A stretch of 58,834 nt of DNA from Pseudomonadota bacterium (GCA_023450615.1 JAEXGT010000024.1:1-58834); one strand, 5' to 3'; shown: positions 34,554 to 44,769, counted from the stretch's first letter. The notes: a model not told the origin generated them from the letters alone. A program made the numbers and translations.

Positions 34554-34835
34554 ATGCCCGATCTCGCTTGGATGGCCTGGACATGGCAGACGGGGCTCTT
34601 CTTCGTCGGCATCGCGAGCCTGCTCATCGTCATGACGCTGCTTGCGATCTACAGCCCCGAGACGGAGCGTGTCGGAATCCTGCGCATTCCGACCACGCGC
34701 GGCGACCGCGTTTTCATTTCTCTCCTGGGCTCCGCTTTCATCCACCTCGCGTGGCTGGGGCTTGTGGGGCTCGATCTGTGGTGGGCTTCGGGCCTGTCTC
34801 TCCTTTATGCGGCGCTGGTGTTCCGCACGGTGTGA
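34554..34835 (+). CDS. glpU: Small membrane protein of the glp transporter operon (DUF2160, GlpU)
   Basis: 93 residues with two to three hydrophobic segments (WQTGLFFVGIASLLIVMTLLA; LGSAFIHLAWLGLVGLDLWW; LSLLYAALVF). A hydrophilic cytoplasmic-type loop contains YSPETERVGILRIPTTRGDR, the diagnostic DUF2160 segment. Start ATG at 34554 with GAGGAGG nine bases upstream. Such proteins accompany this ABC importer in rhizobia; the function is unknown but an accessory role in the permease complex is likely. Eleven bases after glpQ. Confidence 0.9.
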   Translation: MPDLAWMAWTWQTGLFFVGIASLLIVMTLLAIYSPETERVGILRIPTTRGDRVFISLLGSAFIHLAWLGLVGLDLWWASGLSLLYAALVFRTV

Positions 34836-34858
34836 GGGAGCGACGGGTTCCAATAATT

Positions 34859-34883
34859 CCTTCGGGCTTGCCCAAGCCGAAGG
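34859..34883 (+). repeat. Intercistronic hairpin between glpU and glpV
   Basis: CCTTCGG and CCGAAGG outer arms with CTTG/CAAG inner arms and one bulged G (34859-34883), in the 94-base gap before the substrate-binding-protein gene. No T-run, so it is not a terminator. A role in mRNA processing or protection that raises binding-protein levels is likely by analogy with malE-malF. Confidence 0.6.
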
Positions 34884-34929
34884 AGACAACGGCGAGAAAG
34901 CCGGACAGGGCACCATTTGGGAGGAACGA

Positions 34930-36693
<1,764 letters not shown>

Positions 36694-36703
36694 TGAAAAA
36701 AAG

Positions 36704-36732
36704 GGCCCCGCCCTTATGAGGGTGGGGCCTCT
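36704..36732 (+). terminator. Terminator of the glp operon
   Basis: GGCCCC-G-CCCT (36704-36714) pairs with AGGG-T-GGGGCC (36719-36729), loop TATG, followed by TCTT; a run of A residues precedes it, so it can also act on the opposite strand. It begins 10 bases past the glpV stop. Confidence 0.75.
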
Positions 36733-36767
36733 TCAAGCAATGATCATGCTGGGGCGGCTCCGAGCGA

Positions 36768-36908
36768 TCACGTCGCCAGGAAAACGGCAACCGCGATCAT
36801 GCCGATGGCTGCCGACAAGCCGACCCAATCCATCACGCGTGCCAATTCATCATTCGCGGGCGATGGCGGCCAGATCTCCAGACCTCTTTCGGCATCCTCA
36901 TCGTTCAT
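36768..36908 (-). CDS. Small single-pass membrane protein (46 residues), hypothetical
   Basis: ATG at 36908 with GGAG six bases upstream on the minus strand. The product begins MNDEDAERGLEIWPPSPAND and has an acidic soluble N-terminus, then one hydrophobic helix with WVGLSAAIGMIAVAVFLAT at the extreme C-terminus. Good ribosome-binding site, plausible topology and a terminator on its far side support a real gene, but no family is recognised. Too short for most gene callers. Confidence 0.5.
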   Translation of the reverse strand: MNDEDAERGLEIWPPSPANDELARVMDWVGLSAAIGMIAVAVFLAT

Positions 36909-37161
36909 GGCCTGCTCCATGCACCCCGCATCAGTCCTAGTGCTGCGGTGGCCTTGAGGCGATTGCCCTTAAGCGGGTTACTCCAATGAATGCGCGAGCA
37001 GAATCTGCCCGAAGGAAGTAACGCGGCCTCACGGAACCGGCATCAGGAGGCCGTGCAGAGCGATGGCGGCAAAAGGTGCTTTAGGGAACTCTTGCCTTGT
37101 CGCGGCCCAGACCGCCCTCTTATACGAGGATGAGCGAACGTCGCGTTGTCAGGAGGAATGC

Positions 37162-38022
37162 ATGAAGCGAGCGCGTAATGAAGTTGCCGGACCGCCGGAT
37201 GCCGAGGCGCGCCGGAAGATTGCGCCAGTGATCTGTTATCCTGTCGACACCTTGCCACGTCCGAACCTTGCCGCCTATCAGGCGGTGCGCGATGGCTGGC
37301 AGAAGGTGGATGAGGTCATCGTGCCGCCGCGTGAGGCGCGCACCTTCTCGGTGCCTGCCGGTTCCTTCTTCAGGATCGTGAGCATCGAAGGGCCGCAGGT
37401 CGGCGACTTGAATCTCTGGGCGGCTGACGATCTCAATGAGCGCTTCTTCTCGGGCAAGACCCGGGCGCTGCACGGCACGCATCTGTCCACCGGCGATCAG
37501 CTCTGGTCGTGTCTGCCCTATCTTCGCCCCATGGCGACGATCACGCATGACACCCTCGACTGGTACGGCTTCGATGAGTTCGGCGGCTCCGTGCATGACG
37601 TGATCGGCACGCGCTGCGATCCCTATACGCATAAGCTCCTTTCAGGTCACGAATATCACCATTGCTGCCATTCCAATCTCACCCGCGCGCTTGCCGATCA
37701 TGTCGGCGGCTCGCGCGAGTCCGTGGAACCTGCGGTGCATGATGTGCTCAACGTCTTCATGTGTACGGGCTTCACGCGCGATACGGGCCAGTACTTCATG
37801 AAAGCGAGCCCAGTGCGCCCGGGTGATTATCTGGAGTTCTTCGCGGAGATCGATCTCGTCGGCGCGCTCTCCGCCTGCCCGGGCGGCGATTGCAGCTCAG
37901 AGCATTCGAGCGATGTGGCCGTGTGCCATCCGCTTCTGGTCGAGGTCTACAAGCCAAACGCAACGCCCGAAGGGTGGAGCCCGGCACCCCGCAGCAGCTA
38001 TAGCCGCAGGCACGGCGATTGA
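37162..38022 (+). CDS. DUF1989 (urea-carboxylase-associated) family protein, orphan
   Basis: 286 residues from the ATG after AGGAGG at 37150. DUF1989 motifs: VIVPPREARTFSVPAGSFFRI, GPQVGDLNLW, HGTHLSTGDQLWS, GTRCDPYTHKL and DYLEFFAEIDLVGALSACPGGD with conserved Cys and His clusters (YHHCCHSN). Some DUF1989 pairs (CgdA/CgdB) deaminate carboxyguanidine in guanidine breakdown. Here there is a single, longer protein with no urea carboxylase, allophanate hydrolase, transporter or guanidine riboswitch nearby, so the substrate is open. The upstream stretch 36909-37161 holds no recognised riboswitch; a weak TTGTCG-N17-TTATAC promoter is possible. Confidence 0.85.
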   Translation: MKRARNEVAGPPDAEARRKIAPVICYPVDTLPRPNLAAYQAVRDGWQKVDEVIVPPREARTFSVPAGSFFRIVSIEGPQVGDLNLWAADDLNERFFSGKTRALHGTHLSTGDQLWSCLPYLRPMATITHDTLDWYGFDEFGGSVHDVIGTRCDPYTHKLLSGHEYHHCCHSNLTRALADHVGGSRESVEPAVHDVLNVFMCTGFTRDTGQYFMKASPVRPGDYLEFFAEIDLVGALSACPGGDCSSEHSSDVAVCHPLLVEVYKPNATPEGWSPAPRSSYSRRHGD

Positions 38023-38031
38023 TGAAACGAA

Positions 38032-38059
38032 AAGGGCCCCGAGAGGGGCCCTTCTTTTT
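38032..38059. terminator. Bidirectional intrinsic terminator
   Basis: AAGGGCCCC (38032-38040) and GGGGCCCTT (38045-38053), loop GAGA, then CTTTTT; preceded by AAA. It serves the DUF1989 gene and, on the other strand, lies against the stop of the DUF882 gene. Confidence 0.88.
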
Positions 38060-39707
38060 ATCGCGCCACCGGCAGCGGCTTCACCGCCGGGCCCGTGAAT
38101 TTGTTTGTCGCCAGATCGCCTACGGGCTTGTTGGAGAAGCCCATGTGGATGCTGGGCTCCGCCGACATCAGGGCGCTCAGCGCAGTGACGGGCTTCTGCG
38201 GTGCCTTCGCGGGAGGCGCCTTGACCTCGGGAGCGGCGACCGCCTTGGCCTTCGCGCTCTTCGGCTGATCCTTCGGCGTCGAACCCGTTACCGGAATATC
38301 GATGGCGCTTGCCGCGGCTACGACGATGGCACGGTCCGGACGGGGTGGGGGCAGGGGGGCGGCGCTTGCCACTACGGCGTCCGTCGTGCCGCGCAGTTCG
38401 CTCAAGACCGGAATCGGGTTCGTCTCTGCGAGGGAGCCGGGGCGCGCGGGCGGCAGCGGAGCATAGGCGAGCACGGTGGCTTCAGGCGCATCCTCCGCAT
38501 CCGGACGGCGCGGCGGCATCGGCGCGAAGGCCATGCCCCTGGCGATCGACATGTCACCCTGTGCGTCCGGTCCCTGCTGCCAGGCGAGCGTCGGGCCGCC
38601 GGGCGAGTTGACCGTGCTCGGCGCACCGTTGATGCGGGTCGGCGGCAGCGGAGCGGACTCGGGCGGCGAGAGGTCCTCTCGCAGGGCAGGGGCCATGGCG
38701 GCGACCACGGTCGGCGAGGGCGGCTCGGGCCGCGCCTGCGCCACGGCCACGGGGGCCTGACGCGCAACCGGCGCATTCCGGCGCTCGTATTGCTGAAGAG
38801 CGGCCAGAGGCGTGGAATTGCCGTCGTCCGCGTAGTTGTTGCGCGAAGCCATGATCGTCTGGCTCGGACGCGAGGCGAGACGGATCTCCTCCGCATCCTC
38901 CTCTTCGTCCTCAAGACCGAACAGGCTTGCCCAGAAGCTCTTGCGGCGGGGCTGCGTGGCGATCGCCTCTCCCGCATCCGCATAGGCGGAGTAGCCGGCC
39001 ACGGTGCCGCCCTTGGCCAGAACTTCGGCGCGGGCCATGTCATAGCCCGGCAAGGGCCTGCCATCGGCGGGGATGTGAACCGTCTTGCCGTCCGGGAAGA
39101 GGTTCGCGAGCTGATCGCGCGTCATGCGCGGCCAAGCGCGGACGCTGCCCACATCGAGGTGCACGAAGGGCGTGTAGGCATTGGGATAATAGCCGACGCC
39201 GCCGTTCTGGAGCTTCATGCCGACCGCCCGCAGGCGCGAAGCGGATACGTCGGGCAGGTAGAAGTCCAAGGCCTTGCCTTGCATGTGCTGGCTGTTCTTG
39301 GCAACCGCGTTGGAGCGGCGGCGCAGCATGGAGTTGGTGCTCGGCGAGCGATAGGCCGAGTTCACGTGCACGGGCGCGCTGGAGCCCACCTCCCGATAGA
39401 CCTCCCACACCGTATCGAACAGACGAGGGTCCATGCGGGTCGATTCGGCGCGGCGCCAATCGCGCAGGAACCAGTTGAGCTGCTGCAAGGCTGCGGAATC
39501 GTATTGGCCGTTCCGCCGGAAAGTGACGGTCAACGTTTCCTTGGTATTGTTGTGATAGAAGGTCAATGTGCGTGTATCGCCGTTGGCGACAGCATCCTGC
39601 GTGCCGCGCACGCCGCCGACCATGACGGCCAGAAAGGCCGCAAGACCAATACCGGCGCGACGCACCAAGCCGTCTGAACGCAATACTCTCACTGGGATAC
39701 TCGTCAT
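38058..39707 (-). CDS. DUF882 (peptidase M15-like) protein with long Pro/Ala-rich tail
   Basis: 549 residues. Signal or anchor segment near residues 18-35 (GIGLAAFLAVMVGGV). The DUF882/YcbK-type domain covers 45-200: RTLTFYHNNTKETLTV, NSAYRSPSTNSMLRR, and zinc-ligand motifs QHMQGKALDF (His141, Asp148) and FVHLDVG (His183). This fold is related to D-Ala-D-Ala and L-Ala-D-Glu peptidases acting on cell wall. Residues about 230-549 are a low-complexity Pro/Ala tail with four copies of an APLPPxRP-like motif (positions about 38330-38660). The gene follows an L,D-transpeptidase gene on the same strand, with a terminator between them. Confidence 0.88.
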   Translation of the reverse strand: MTSIPVRVLRSDGLVRRAGIGLAAFLAVMVGGVRGTQDAVANGDTRTLTFYHNNTKETLTVTFRRNGQYDSAALQQLNWFLRDWRRAESTRMDPRLFDTVWEVYREVGSSAPVHVNSAYRSPSTNSMLRRRSNAVAKNSQHMQGKALDFYLPDVSASRLRAVGMKLQNGGVGYYPNAYTPFVHLDVGSVRAWPRMTRDQLANLFPDGKTVHIPADGRPLPGYDMARAEVLAKGGTVAGYSAYADAGEAIATQPRRKSFWASLFGLEDEEEDAEEIRLASRPSQTIMASRNNYADDGNSTPLAALQQYERRNAPVARQAPVAVAQARPEPPSPTVVAAMAPALREDLSPPESAPLPPTRINGAPSTVNSPGGPTLAWQQGPDAQGDMSIARGMAFAPMPPRRPDAEDAPEATVLAYAPLPPARPGSLAETNPIPVLSELRGTTDAVVASAAPLPPPRPDRAIVVAAASAIDIPVTGSTPKDQPKSAKAKAVAAPEVKAPPAKAPQKPVTALSALMSAEPSIHMGFSNKPVGDLATNKFTGPAVKPLPVAR

Positions 39708-39795
39708 GTACTCGCTGCACCCGGGGGCGTGCAGTAACCACTTATAGTGAAAGGATCTTTGCCGAAGACGGTTACCTTCAGGTTAAGTGGATGGC

Positions 39796-39822
39796 AAAAA
39801 GCGGCCGGAAAGGCCGCTTTTT
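39796..39822. terminator. Intrinsic terminator after the L,D-transpeptidase gene
   Basis: AAAAAGCGGCC (39796-39806) and GGCCGCTTTTT (39812-39822), loop GGAAA. Symmetric, so it works in both directions; separates the transpeptidase gene from the DUF882 gene. Confidence 0.88.
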
Positions 39823-39839
39823 GAAGGTCCGAACCGTGA

Positions 39840-41609
39840 TTAGCGCCCGAGGCCGAGAGCCGTCCGGACCTTCTGATCCAGTCCATAAAGATCGGGGAAG
39901 GACTTGAGCGAACCCTTCTCGTCGATCGAGAGGGTGAAATAGGCGAGATGTACCGGCAGGGGCTTGGGTAGGTTGACGGTACGCTCGCCCTTGCCGATGA
40001 GGCTGCGCAGCCTCTTCTCATCCCACTTGCTGTCCTCGCCCATGATCACTTCCGCAAGCTCGAAGGGCTTGTCCACGCGCACGCAGCCATGACTGAAGGC
40101 GCGCTTGGAGGCCGAGAAAAGATTGCGATTGGGCGTATCGTGCAGATAAACCGCATGCTGGTTGGGGAACATGAATTTCACGTAGCCCAGCGCATTGCGC
40201 TCGCCCGGGGGCTGCTGCACGGAGATGCTGTTGCCTCTGCGAATGATCTTGTAGCCTTTTTTGGCGGCGTAATCCGGGTCGTTCGCCAGCGCCGGGAGGA
40301 TCTCCTTTTTCATGATGGAAGGAGGGATCGTCCAGGACGGATTGACCACGAGGTATTTCATATCCTCGGAGAAGATCGGGGTCTGCGACTGCTCCTTGCC
40401 AACGATCACCCGCGTCTCATAGGCGATCTTGCCGCTATCCCTGAATTGCAGGCGGAATTCCGGCACATTCACCATGATATGGCGCTCGCCCAGATCTTCG
40501 GGCAGCCAGCGCCAGCGCTCCATGTTGGCGATCAGATCGGCCTCGCGCTGCGCCAGCGAAGGGCCGGAGAGAGCGGCCACCGTCTGCGCGGTGAGAATGC
40601 CGTTGGTGGGCAGTCCCTTTTCCTTCTGGAAGGCGGCCACGGCGGAGGCGAGACGCTCGTCATAAACCGTGTGGCTCTCGTCCTTCAGGTTGAAGCGCGC
40701 GCGGATCAGCGGCACGCGCGGATCCTTCATGCCGATGCGAAGGGCTGGGCCCTTGGGAACCCGCACGCTCGGCTGCGAGGGATGATTGGCGCGCAATTCC
40801 GCAAGGCGCTCCCTCAGGGCACGGTAACCCGCATGCGGCGGGTTGTAGGAAGCAAGCGCCGCATTCGGGTCTTTCGCGAAGGCCACCTTCTTGAGAACCG
40901 CATCGACGTCCGGGATCTCGAGTTTCGGCGTTGCGAGGGCCGACAGGCGCGAAGGCTCGATGCGCCCGCCGCGCGCGTCGCGCGCGTAGCGGAACACGGA
41001 AGCGGAGAGCTTCAGATCGGCTTCGGCCCATTGCGCGGGGGAAGCCTCTTTGCGCAGTTTCAGGTCGGGCAGGGGATAATCGGCCGGGTCGAGACCATCC
41101 TCGTCCGCGGCCTTCAACCGTGCGGCGGCAGCCATGGCAGCGGGTTTGAAAGCGCCGTCCTGTGCCCATGCCAGCGGGTTTTCGGCGGTCGCATAGAACG
41201 CCGTCAGGGACTCGCGCTCTTTTTTGGTGAGGCGAAGGCTGCGCGCCATCCCATCGTCCGCGAGAAGCCCCTCAACGACCATGCGCAGCACGTCCTGCTG
41301 CATCAGCGCCGTGACGGGCGCGGCCTCGGGGAGCGGAATTTCGATCCGAGGCTCCGGCGTCACATCGGAGGCTTCCATGCTGAAGGGCGCGGGCTCGGGC
41401 AGGGGAATGTTCGGAGCCCCTGCCTCTTCCTGCGGCGCGGCTCCAACCTCTACATCGTGGAATGAAGGTTCGGCGGCGTCCTGCGCAAGAACGGGGGGCG
41501 AGATGTCCGGCGAGCTGTCCGTATTCGTCTGAGCCATCGCGGAAAGGGACAGGAAAGAGACCGATCCGATCAGCCCCAGCCATAATGCCGTCTTGCGCAA
41601 ATCACGCAT
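39840..41609 (-). CDS. L,D-transpeptidase, YcbB/LdtD type
   Basis: Periplasmic enzyme making 3-3 (mDap-mDap) peptidoglycan cross-links. 589 residues from the second of two ATGs (41609): AAGGGAG touches the first ATG but is six bases from the second. Signal peptide MRDLRKTALWLGLIGSVSFL, an acidic/proline-rich linker, a YcbB scaffold domain, a PG_binding_1-like segment (ASAVAAFQKEKGLPTNGILT) and the YkuD catalytic domain. The catalytic motif is SHGCVRVDKP with Cys509; HAVYLHDTPNRNLFS carries the upstream His. Polar-growing Hyphomicrobiales rely heavily on such cross-links. The downstream DUF882 gene may act in the same pathway. Confidence 0.93.
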   Translation of the reverse strand: MRDLRKTALWLGLIGSVSFLSLSAMAQTNTDSSPDISPPVLAQDAAEPSFHDVEVGAAPQEEAGAPNIPLPEPAPFSMEASDVTPEPRIEIPLPEAAPVTALMQQDVLRMVVEGLLADDGMARSLRLTKKERESLTAFYATAENPLAWAQDGAFKPAAMAAAARLKAADEDGLDPADYPLPDLKLRKEASPAQWAEADLKLSASVFRYARDARGGRIEPSRLSALATPKLEIPDVDAVLKKVAFAKDPNAALASYNPPHAGYRALRERLAELRANHPSQPSVRVPKGPALRIGMKDPRVPLIRARFNLKDESHTVYDERLASAVAAFQKEKGLPTNGILTAQTVAALSGPSLAQREADLIANMERWRWLPEDLGERHIMVNVPEFRLQFRDSGKIAYETRVIVGKEQSQTPIFSEDMKYLVVNPSWTIPPSIMKKEILPALANDPDYAAKKGYKIIRRGNSISVQQPPGERNALGYVKFMFPNQHAVYLHDTPNRNLFSASKRAFSHGCVRVDKPFELAEVIMGEDSKWDEKRLRSLIGKGERTVNLPKPLPVHLAYFTLSIDEKGSLKSFPDLYGLDQKVRTALGLGR

Positions 41610-41715
41610 GGCCATCTCCCTTATCGCAATGGGGGCGGGGACATTGCATCCTCCGCGTTCAAATGAATTCGTCAGCGTGCGGGCACACGTCTGCTACGCT
41701 TAACGCATGAAGGCG

Positions 41716-42756
41716 TCATGCGGCTGCATCACTTAAGCCAAGTTCCTTCAATTTTCGGTAAAGGGTCGACCGGCCGATCCCGAGATGGCGCGAGATGGCC
41801 GACATATGCCCCCGATAATGCACGAGGGCAAAGCGGATCGCGCGCTCCTCCAACTCCGCCAAAGTGAACATATCTCCGCTCTCCCGAATGAGAGAGAGCG
41901 CATGGGGATCGGGTTTAGCGATAGGTTCGCGCGTGCGGATGGGCGCGGGCGCAAGAGCCCACGCCGCCGGAACCGGGGGGATATCGACGCGAAAGCCCTC
42001 CACATGGGCTGCTATCTGGGGGAACTCAGATGGGGTCAGAAATGCTCCATCCGCCAGGATCACGGCGCGGTAGGTCGCATTCTCGAGCTGCCGAAGATTG
42101 CCCGGCCAGTCGTAGCGGGCAAGCAGCGACAGCGCATCGGCGGACAAGCCGCGGATCTTTCGGCCTTCGTCCTTCGCAAAGCGCTCGGCGAAGGCCATCG
42201 CCCATTCCGCAATGGCCTGCCTCTGTGCTCTCAAGGGGCGAAGCGCAATCGGCATGGCCTGAAGACGATAGTAGAATTCCTCACTGAACCGGCTCTGGCG
42301 CACCGTCTCGGGCAAGTCGAAGCCAGCGCTCGCGATGAGCCGGATATCGAGGCGGCGGCCCGATCGCGCTCCGGCTTCCTGACGGAACAGCCCATCGGCC
42401 AAGCGGTCCAAGGCCTCGCCGGTCAGGTGCTCCACGCCCTCCACGAAGAGGGTGCCGCCCTGGGCTCCCCTCATGTGATGGAGGAGGGTATCTGCCTGGG
42501 TCTCGCTTCCGGAGAGGGCCTCCTCGGCCTGAAAGGCGATGAAGGGATGGGCCTTCCTCCCTCCTGCCTCGTGGATCGCCCGGGCCAGCGCCTTGGCGCC
42601 GCTGCCAGCCTCAGTCTCGATGAGGACGGGAAGGTTCGAGCGCGCCGCGCGGGCGGCAAGACGTGCCGTCCTCTCCCTTTCCGAGCCAGCCGCAAAGTCA
42701 GCCGCGCCTTGGCGAAGGGCTCGGATGTCATCTGCGAAGAGTTGGTGAAGAGGCAT
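41716..42756 (-). CDS. NtrC-like Fis-type regulator with degenerate AAA+ domain
   Basis: 346 residues from the ATG at 42756 (an upstream ATG at 42834 would add 26). It has the layout of a sigma54 activator without receiver: AAA+ region about 25-235 and a C-terminal Fis helix-turn-helix (HMSAISRHLGIGRSTLYRKLKELG, 317-340). Key motifs are lost. The Walker A site reads ETEAGSGAK where relatives have GESGTGKE. The GAFTGA sigma54-contact loop is missing altogether (HPFIAFQAEEALSGSETQ is followed almost at once by GGTLFVEGVEHL). Walker B is FVEGVE instead of FLDEIG. SEEFYYRLQAMPIALRPLR and RYDWPGNLRQLEN remain. Probably a DNA-binding regulator that no longer hydrolyses ATP or opens sigma54 promoters; target unknown. 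Confidence 0.85.
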   Translation of the reverse strand: MPLHQLFADDIRALRQGAADFAAGSERERTARLAARAARSNLPVLIETEAGSGAKALARAIHEAGGRKAHPFIAFQAEEALSGSETQADTLLHHMRGAQGGTLFVEGVEHLTGEALDRLADGLFRQEAGARSGRRLDIRLIASAGFDLPETVRQSRFSEEFYYRLQAMPIALRPLRAQRQAIAEWAMAFAERFAKDEGRKIRGLSADALSLLARYDWPGNLRQLENATYRAVILADGAFLTPSEFPQIAAHVEGFRVDIPPVPAAWALAPAPIRTREPIAKPDPHALSLIRESGDMFTLAELEERAIRFALVHYRGHMSAISRHLGIGRSTLYRKLKELGLSDAAA

Positions 42757-42924
42757 GAAGCGGCGAAAAATCGGGGAATCGGTTCCGGCGATGCTGGGGG
42801 ACAAGGGTAAACCTGGCCTTAACGCCTGCCCCATTTGAAGGGACCCATCCCTCGGGAGCCGGGTTGATCCCGGGACTTAAGCAGCCAATATGTGACTCAA
42901 CCCTCTTTCTAGTCTTTTCGAGCA

Positions 42925-44769
42925 ATGCCCCAGAAAGCTTTTCCCGTGCACCAGACATCTTCCACCGCCGCTGCCCAGGTCGATCTCGGTTCCCTTCCCG
43001 AGTGGAACCTCACCCATCTCTATCCGGGCATGGACAGCGAGGTGTTCAAGGGCGATCTCGCGAAGGCGGAGGCCGAGTGCAAGGCTTTCGCCGAGGCCTA
43101 TCGCGGCAAGCTCGATGGAATGGTGCGCGCGGAGAATGCTCCCCAGATCCTGACCGACGTGATCAAGCGCTACGAGGCGCTGGAGGATTTCCTGGGGCGC
43201 ATCATGTCCTATGCGGGACTCGTCTATTCGGGCGATACGACCGATCCGGTGCGCGCGAAGTTCTATGGCGACACGCAGGAGCGCCTCACCGCCGCCTCCA
43301 CCGAGCTTCTGTTCTTCGGCCTTGAACTCAATCGCATCGAGGACGAGGTGCTCGACAAGGCCGTGAACCAAGCGCCCCTGTCCCACTACAAGCCGTGGAT
43401 CGAGGATCTGCGCAAGGACAAGCCCTATCAGCTCGACGACAAGATCGAGCAGCTCTTTCACGAGAAGTCCGTGACGGGGCGCAGCGCCTGGAACCGGTTG
43501 TTCGACGAAACCATCGCATCCCTGCGCTTCAATGTCCGCGGCGAGGAGCTGCCCATCGAGCCGACCCTGAACAAGCTGCAGGACACGGACGAGAGCGTGC
43601 GCAAGGATGCATCCGACGCACTCGCCAAAACCTTCAAGGCGCATCTGCGCACGTTCACCCTGATCACGAACACGCTCGCCAAGGACAAGGAAATTTCCGA
43701 CCGCTGGCGCAGCTTCCAGGATGTGGCGGATTCCCGCCATCTCGCCAACCGCGTCGAGCGCGAGGTGGTGGATGCGCTGGTCGCGGCCGTGCGCGAGGCC
43801 TATCCGCGTCTCTCGCATCGCTATTACGCGCTGAAAGCCAAGTGGTTCGGCAAGGACAAGCTCGACCATTGGGACCGCAACGCGCCGCTCCCCAAGGTCG
43901 AGCAGCGCACCATTCCATGGAACGACGCCCGGGACACGGTTCTCTCCGCCTATTCCGCCTTCTCGCCGCGCATGGCCGACATCGCCCGCCGCTTCTTCGA
44001 TGAGGGCTGGATCGACGCGCCGACTCGCCCGGGCAAGGCACCCGGCGCTTTCGCGCATCCGACCGTGCCGTCGGCGCATCCCTACGTGCTTCTCAACTAC
44101 CAGGGAAAGCCGCGCGATGTGATGACCCTCGCGCACGAATTGGGCCATGGCGTGCATCAGGTTCTGGCCGCCCCCAACGGCGCGCTCATGGCGCCGACTC
44201 CGTTGACGTTGGCTGAAACCGCGAGCGTGTTCGGTGAGATGCTCACCTTCCGCCGCCTCCTCGACCAGACCACGGATCCCGTGCAGCGCAAGGCGATGCT
44301 GGCGGCCAAAGTCGAGGACATGATCAACACGGTGGTGCGCCAGATCGCGTTCTACTCCTTCGAGCGGAAAGTTCATCTGGAGCGCCGCAACGGCGAGCTC
44401 ACCGCCGAAAAGCTGTGCGAGCTCTGGATGTCCGTACAGGATGAGAGCCTCGGCCCGGCGATCCGCCTCGGCGCGGGATACGAGACCTTCTGGACCTACA
44501 TTCCGCACTTCATCCATTCGCCGTTCTACGTCTACGCCTATGCCTTCGGCGATTGTCTCGTGAACTCGCTCTACGGTATCTACGAGCGCTCCAACGAGGG
44601 TTTCGTGGACCGCTATTTCGCGCTGCTCTCGGCTGGCGGCTCCAAGCCATACGGCGAGCTTCTCGCGCCCTTCGGACTCGATGCGAAGGACCCGTCCTTC
44701 TGGCAGATCGGCCTGTCCATGATCGAGCGGCTGATCGGCGAACTCGAAGCGATGGAAAAGACGGCCTGA
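42925..44769 (+). CDS. pepF: Oligoendopeptidase F, M3 family
   Basis: Zn metallopeptidase that trims short cytoplasmic peptides. 614 residues, usual length. The N-terminal helical domain begins LPEWNLTHLYPGMDS; the catalytic motif LAHELGHGVHQ has its first His at residue 404 with Glu in HELGH, and the downstream Glu ligand lies in TLAETASVFGEML. YETFWTYIPHFIHSPFYVYAYAFG is typical of the PepF C-terminal region. The stop overlaps the first base of the ABC1 kinase start codon (TGATG), indicating coupling; this pair is common in Hyphomicrobiales. Confidence 0.94.
   Translation: MPQKAFPVHQTSSTAAAQVDLGSLPEWNLTHLYPGMDSEVFKGDLAKAEAECKAFAEAYRGKLDGMVRAENAPQILTDVIKRYEALEDFLGRIMSYAGLVYSGDTTDPVRAKFYGDTQERLTAASTELLFFGLELNRIEDEVLDKAVNQAPLSHYKPWIEDLRKDKPYQLDDKIEQLFHEKSVTGRSAWNRLFDETIASLRFNVRGEELPIEPTLNKLQDTDESVRKDASDALAKTFKAHLRTFTLITNTLAKDKEISDRWRSFQDVADSRHLANRVEREVVDALVAAVREAYPRLSHRYYALKAKWFGKDKLDHWDRNAPLPKVEQRTIPWNDARDTVLSAYSAFSPRMADIARRFFDEGWIDAPTRPGKAPGAFAHPTVPSAHPYVLLNYQGKPRDVMTLAHELGHGVHQVLAAPNGALMAPTPLTLAETASVFGEMLTFRRLLDQTTDPVQRKAMLAAKVEDMINTVVRQIAFYSFERKVHLERRNGELTAEKLCELWMSVQDESLGPAIRLGAGYETFWTYIPHFIHSPFYVYAYAFGDCLVNSLYGIYERSNEGFVDRYFALLSAGGSKPYGELLAPFGLDAKDPSFWQIGLSMIERLIGELEAMEKTA

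Noticed and set aside
36909..37161. Possible guanidine (ykkC-type) riboswitch before the DUF1989 gene
   Set aside because: Looked for the conserved ACGR-containing helices and found none; the region has no convincing aptamer-like folding.
42757..42834. Upstream ATG adding 26 residues to the NtrC-like regulator
   Set aside because: No ribosome-binding site and non-domain-like extension; the start at 42756 matches where family similarity begins.
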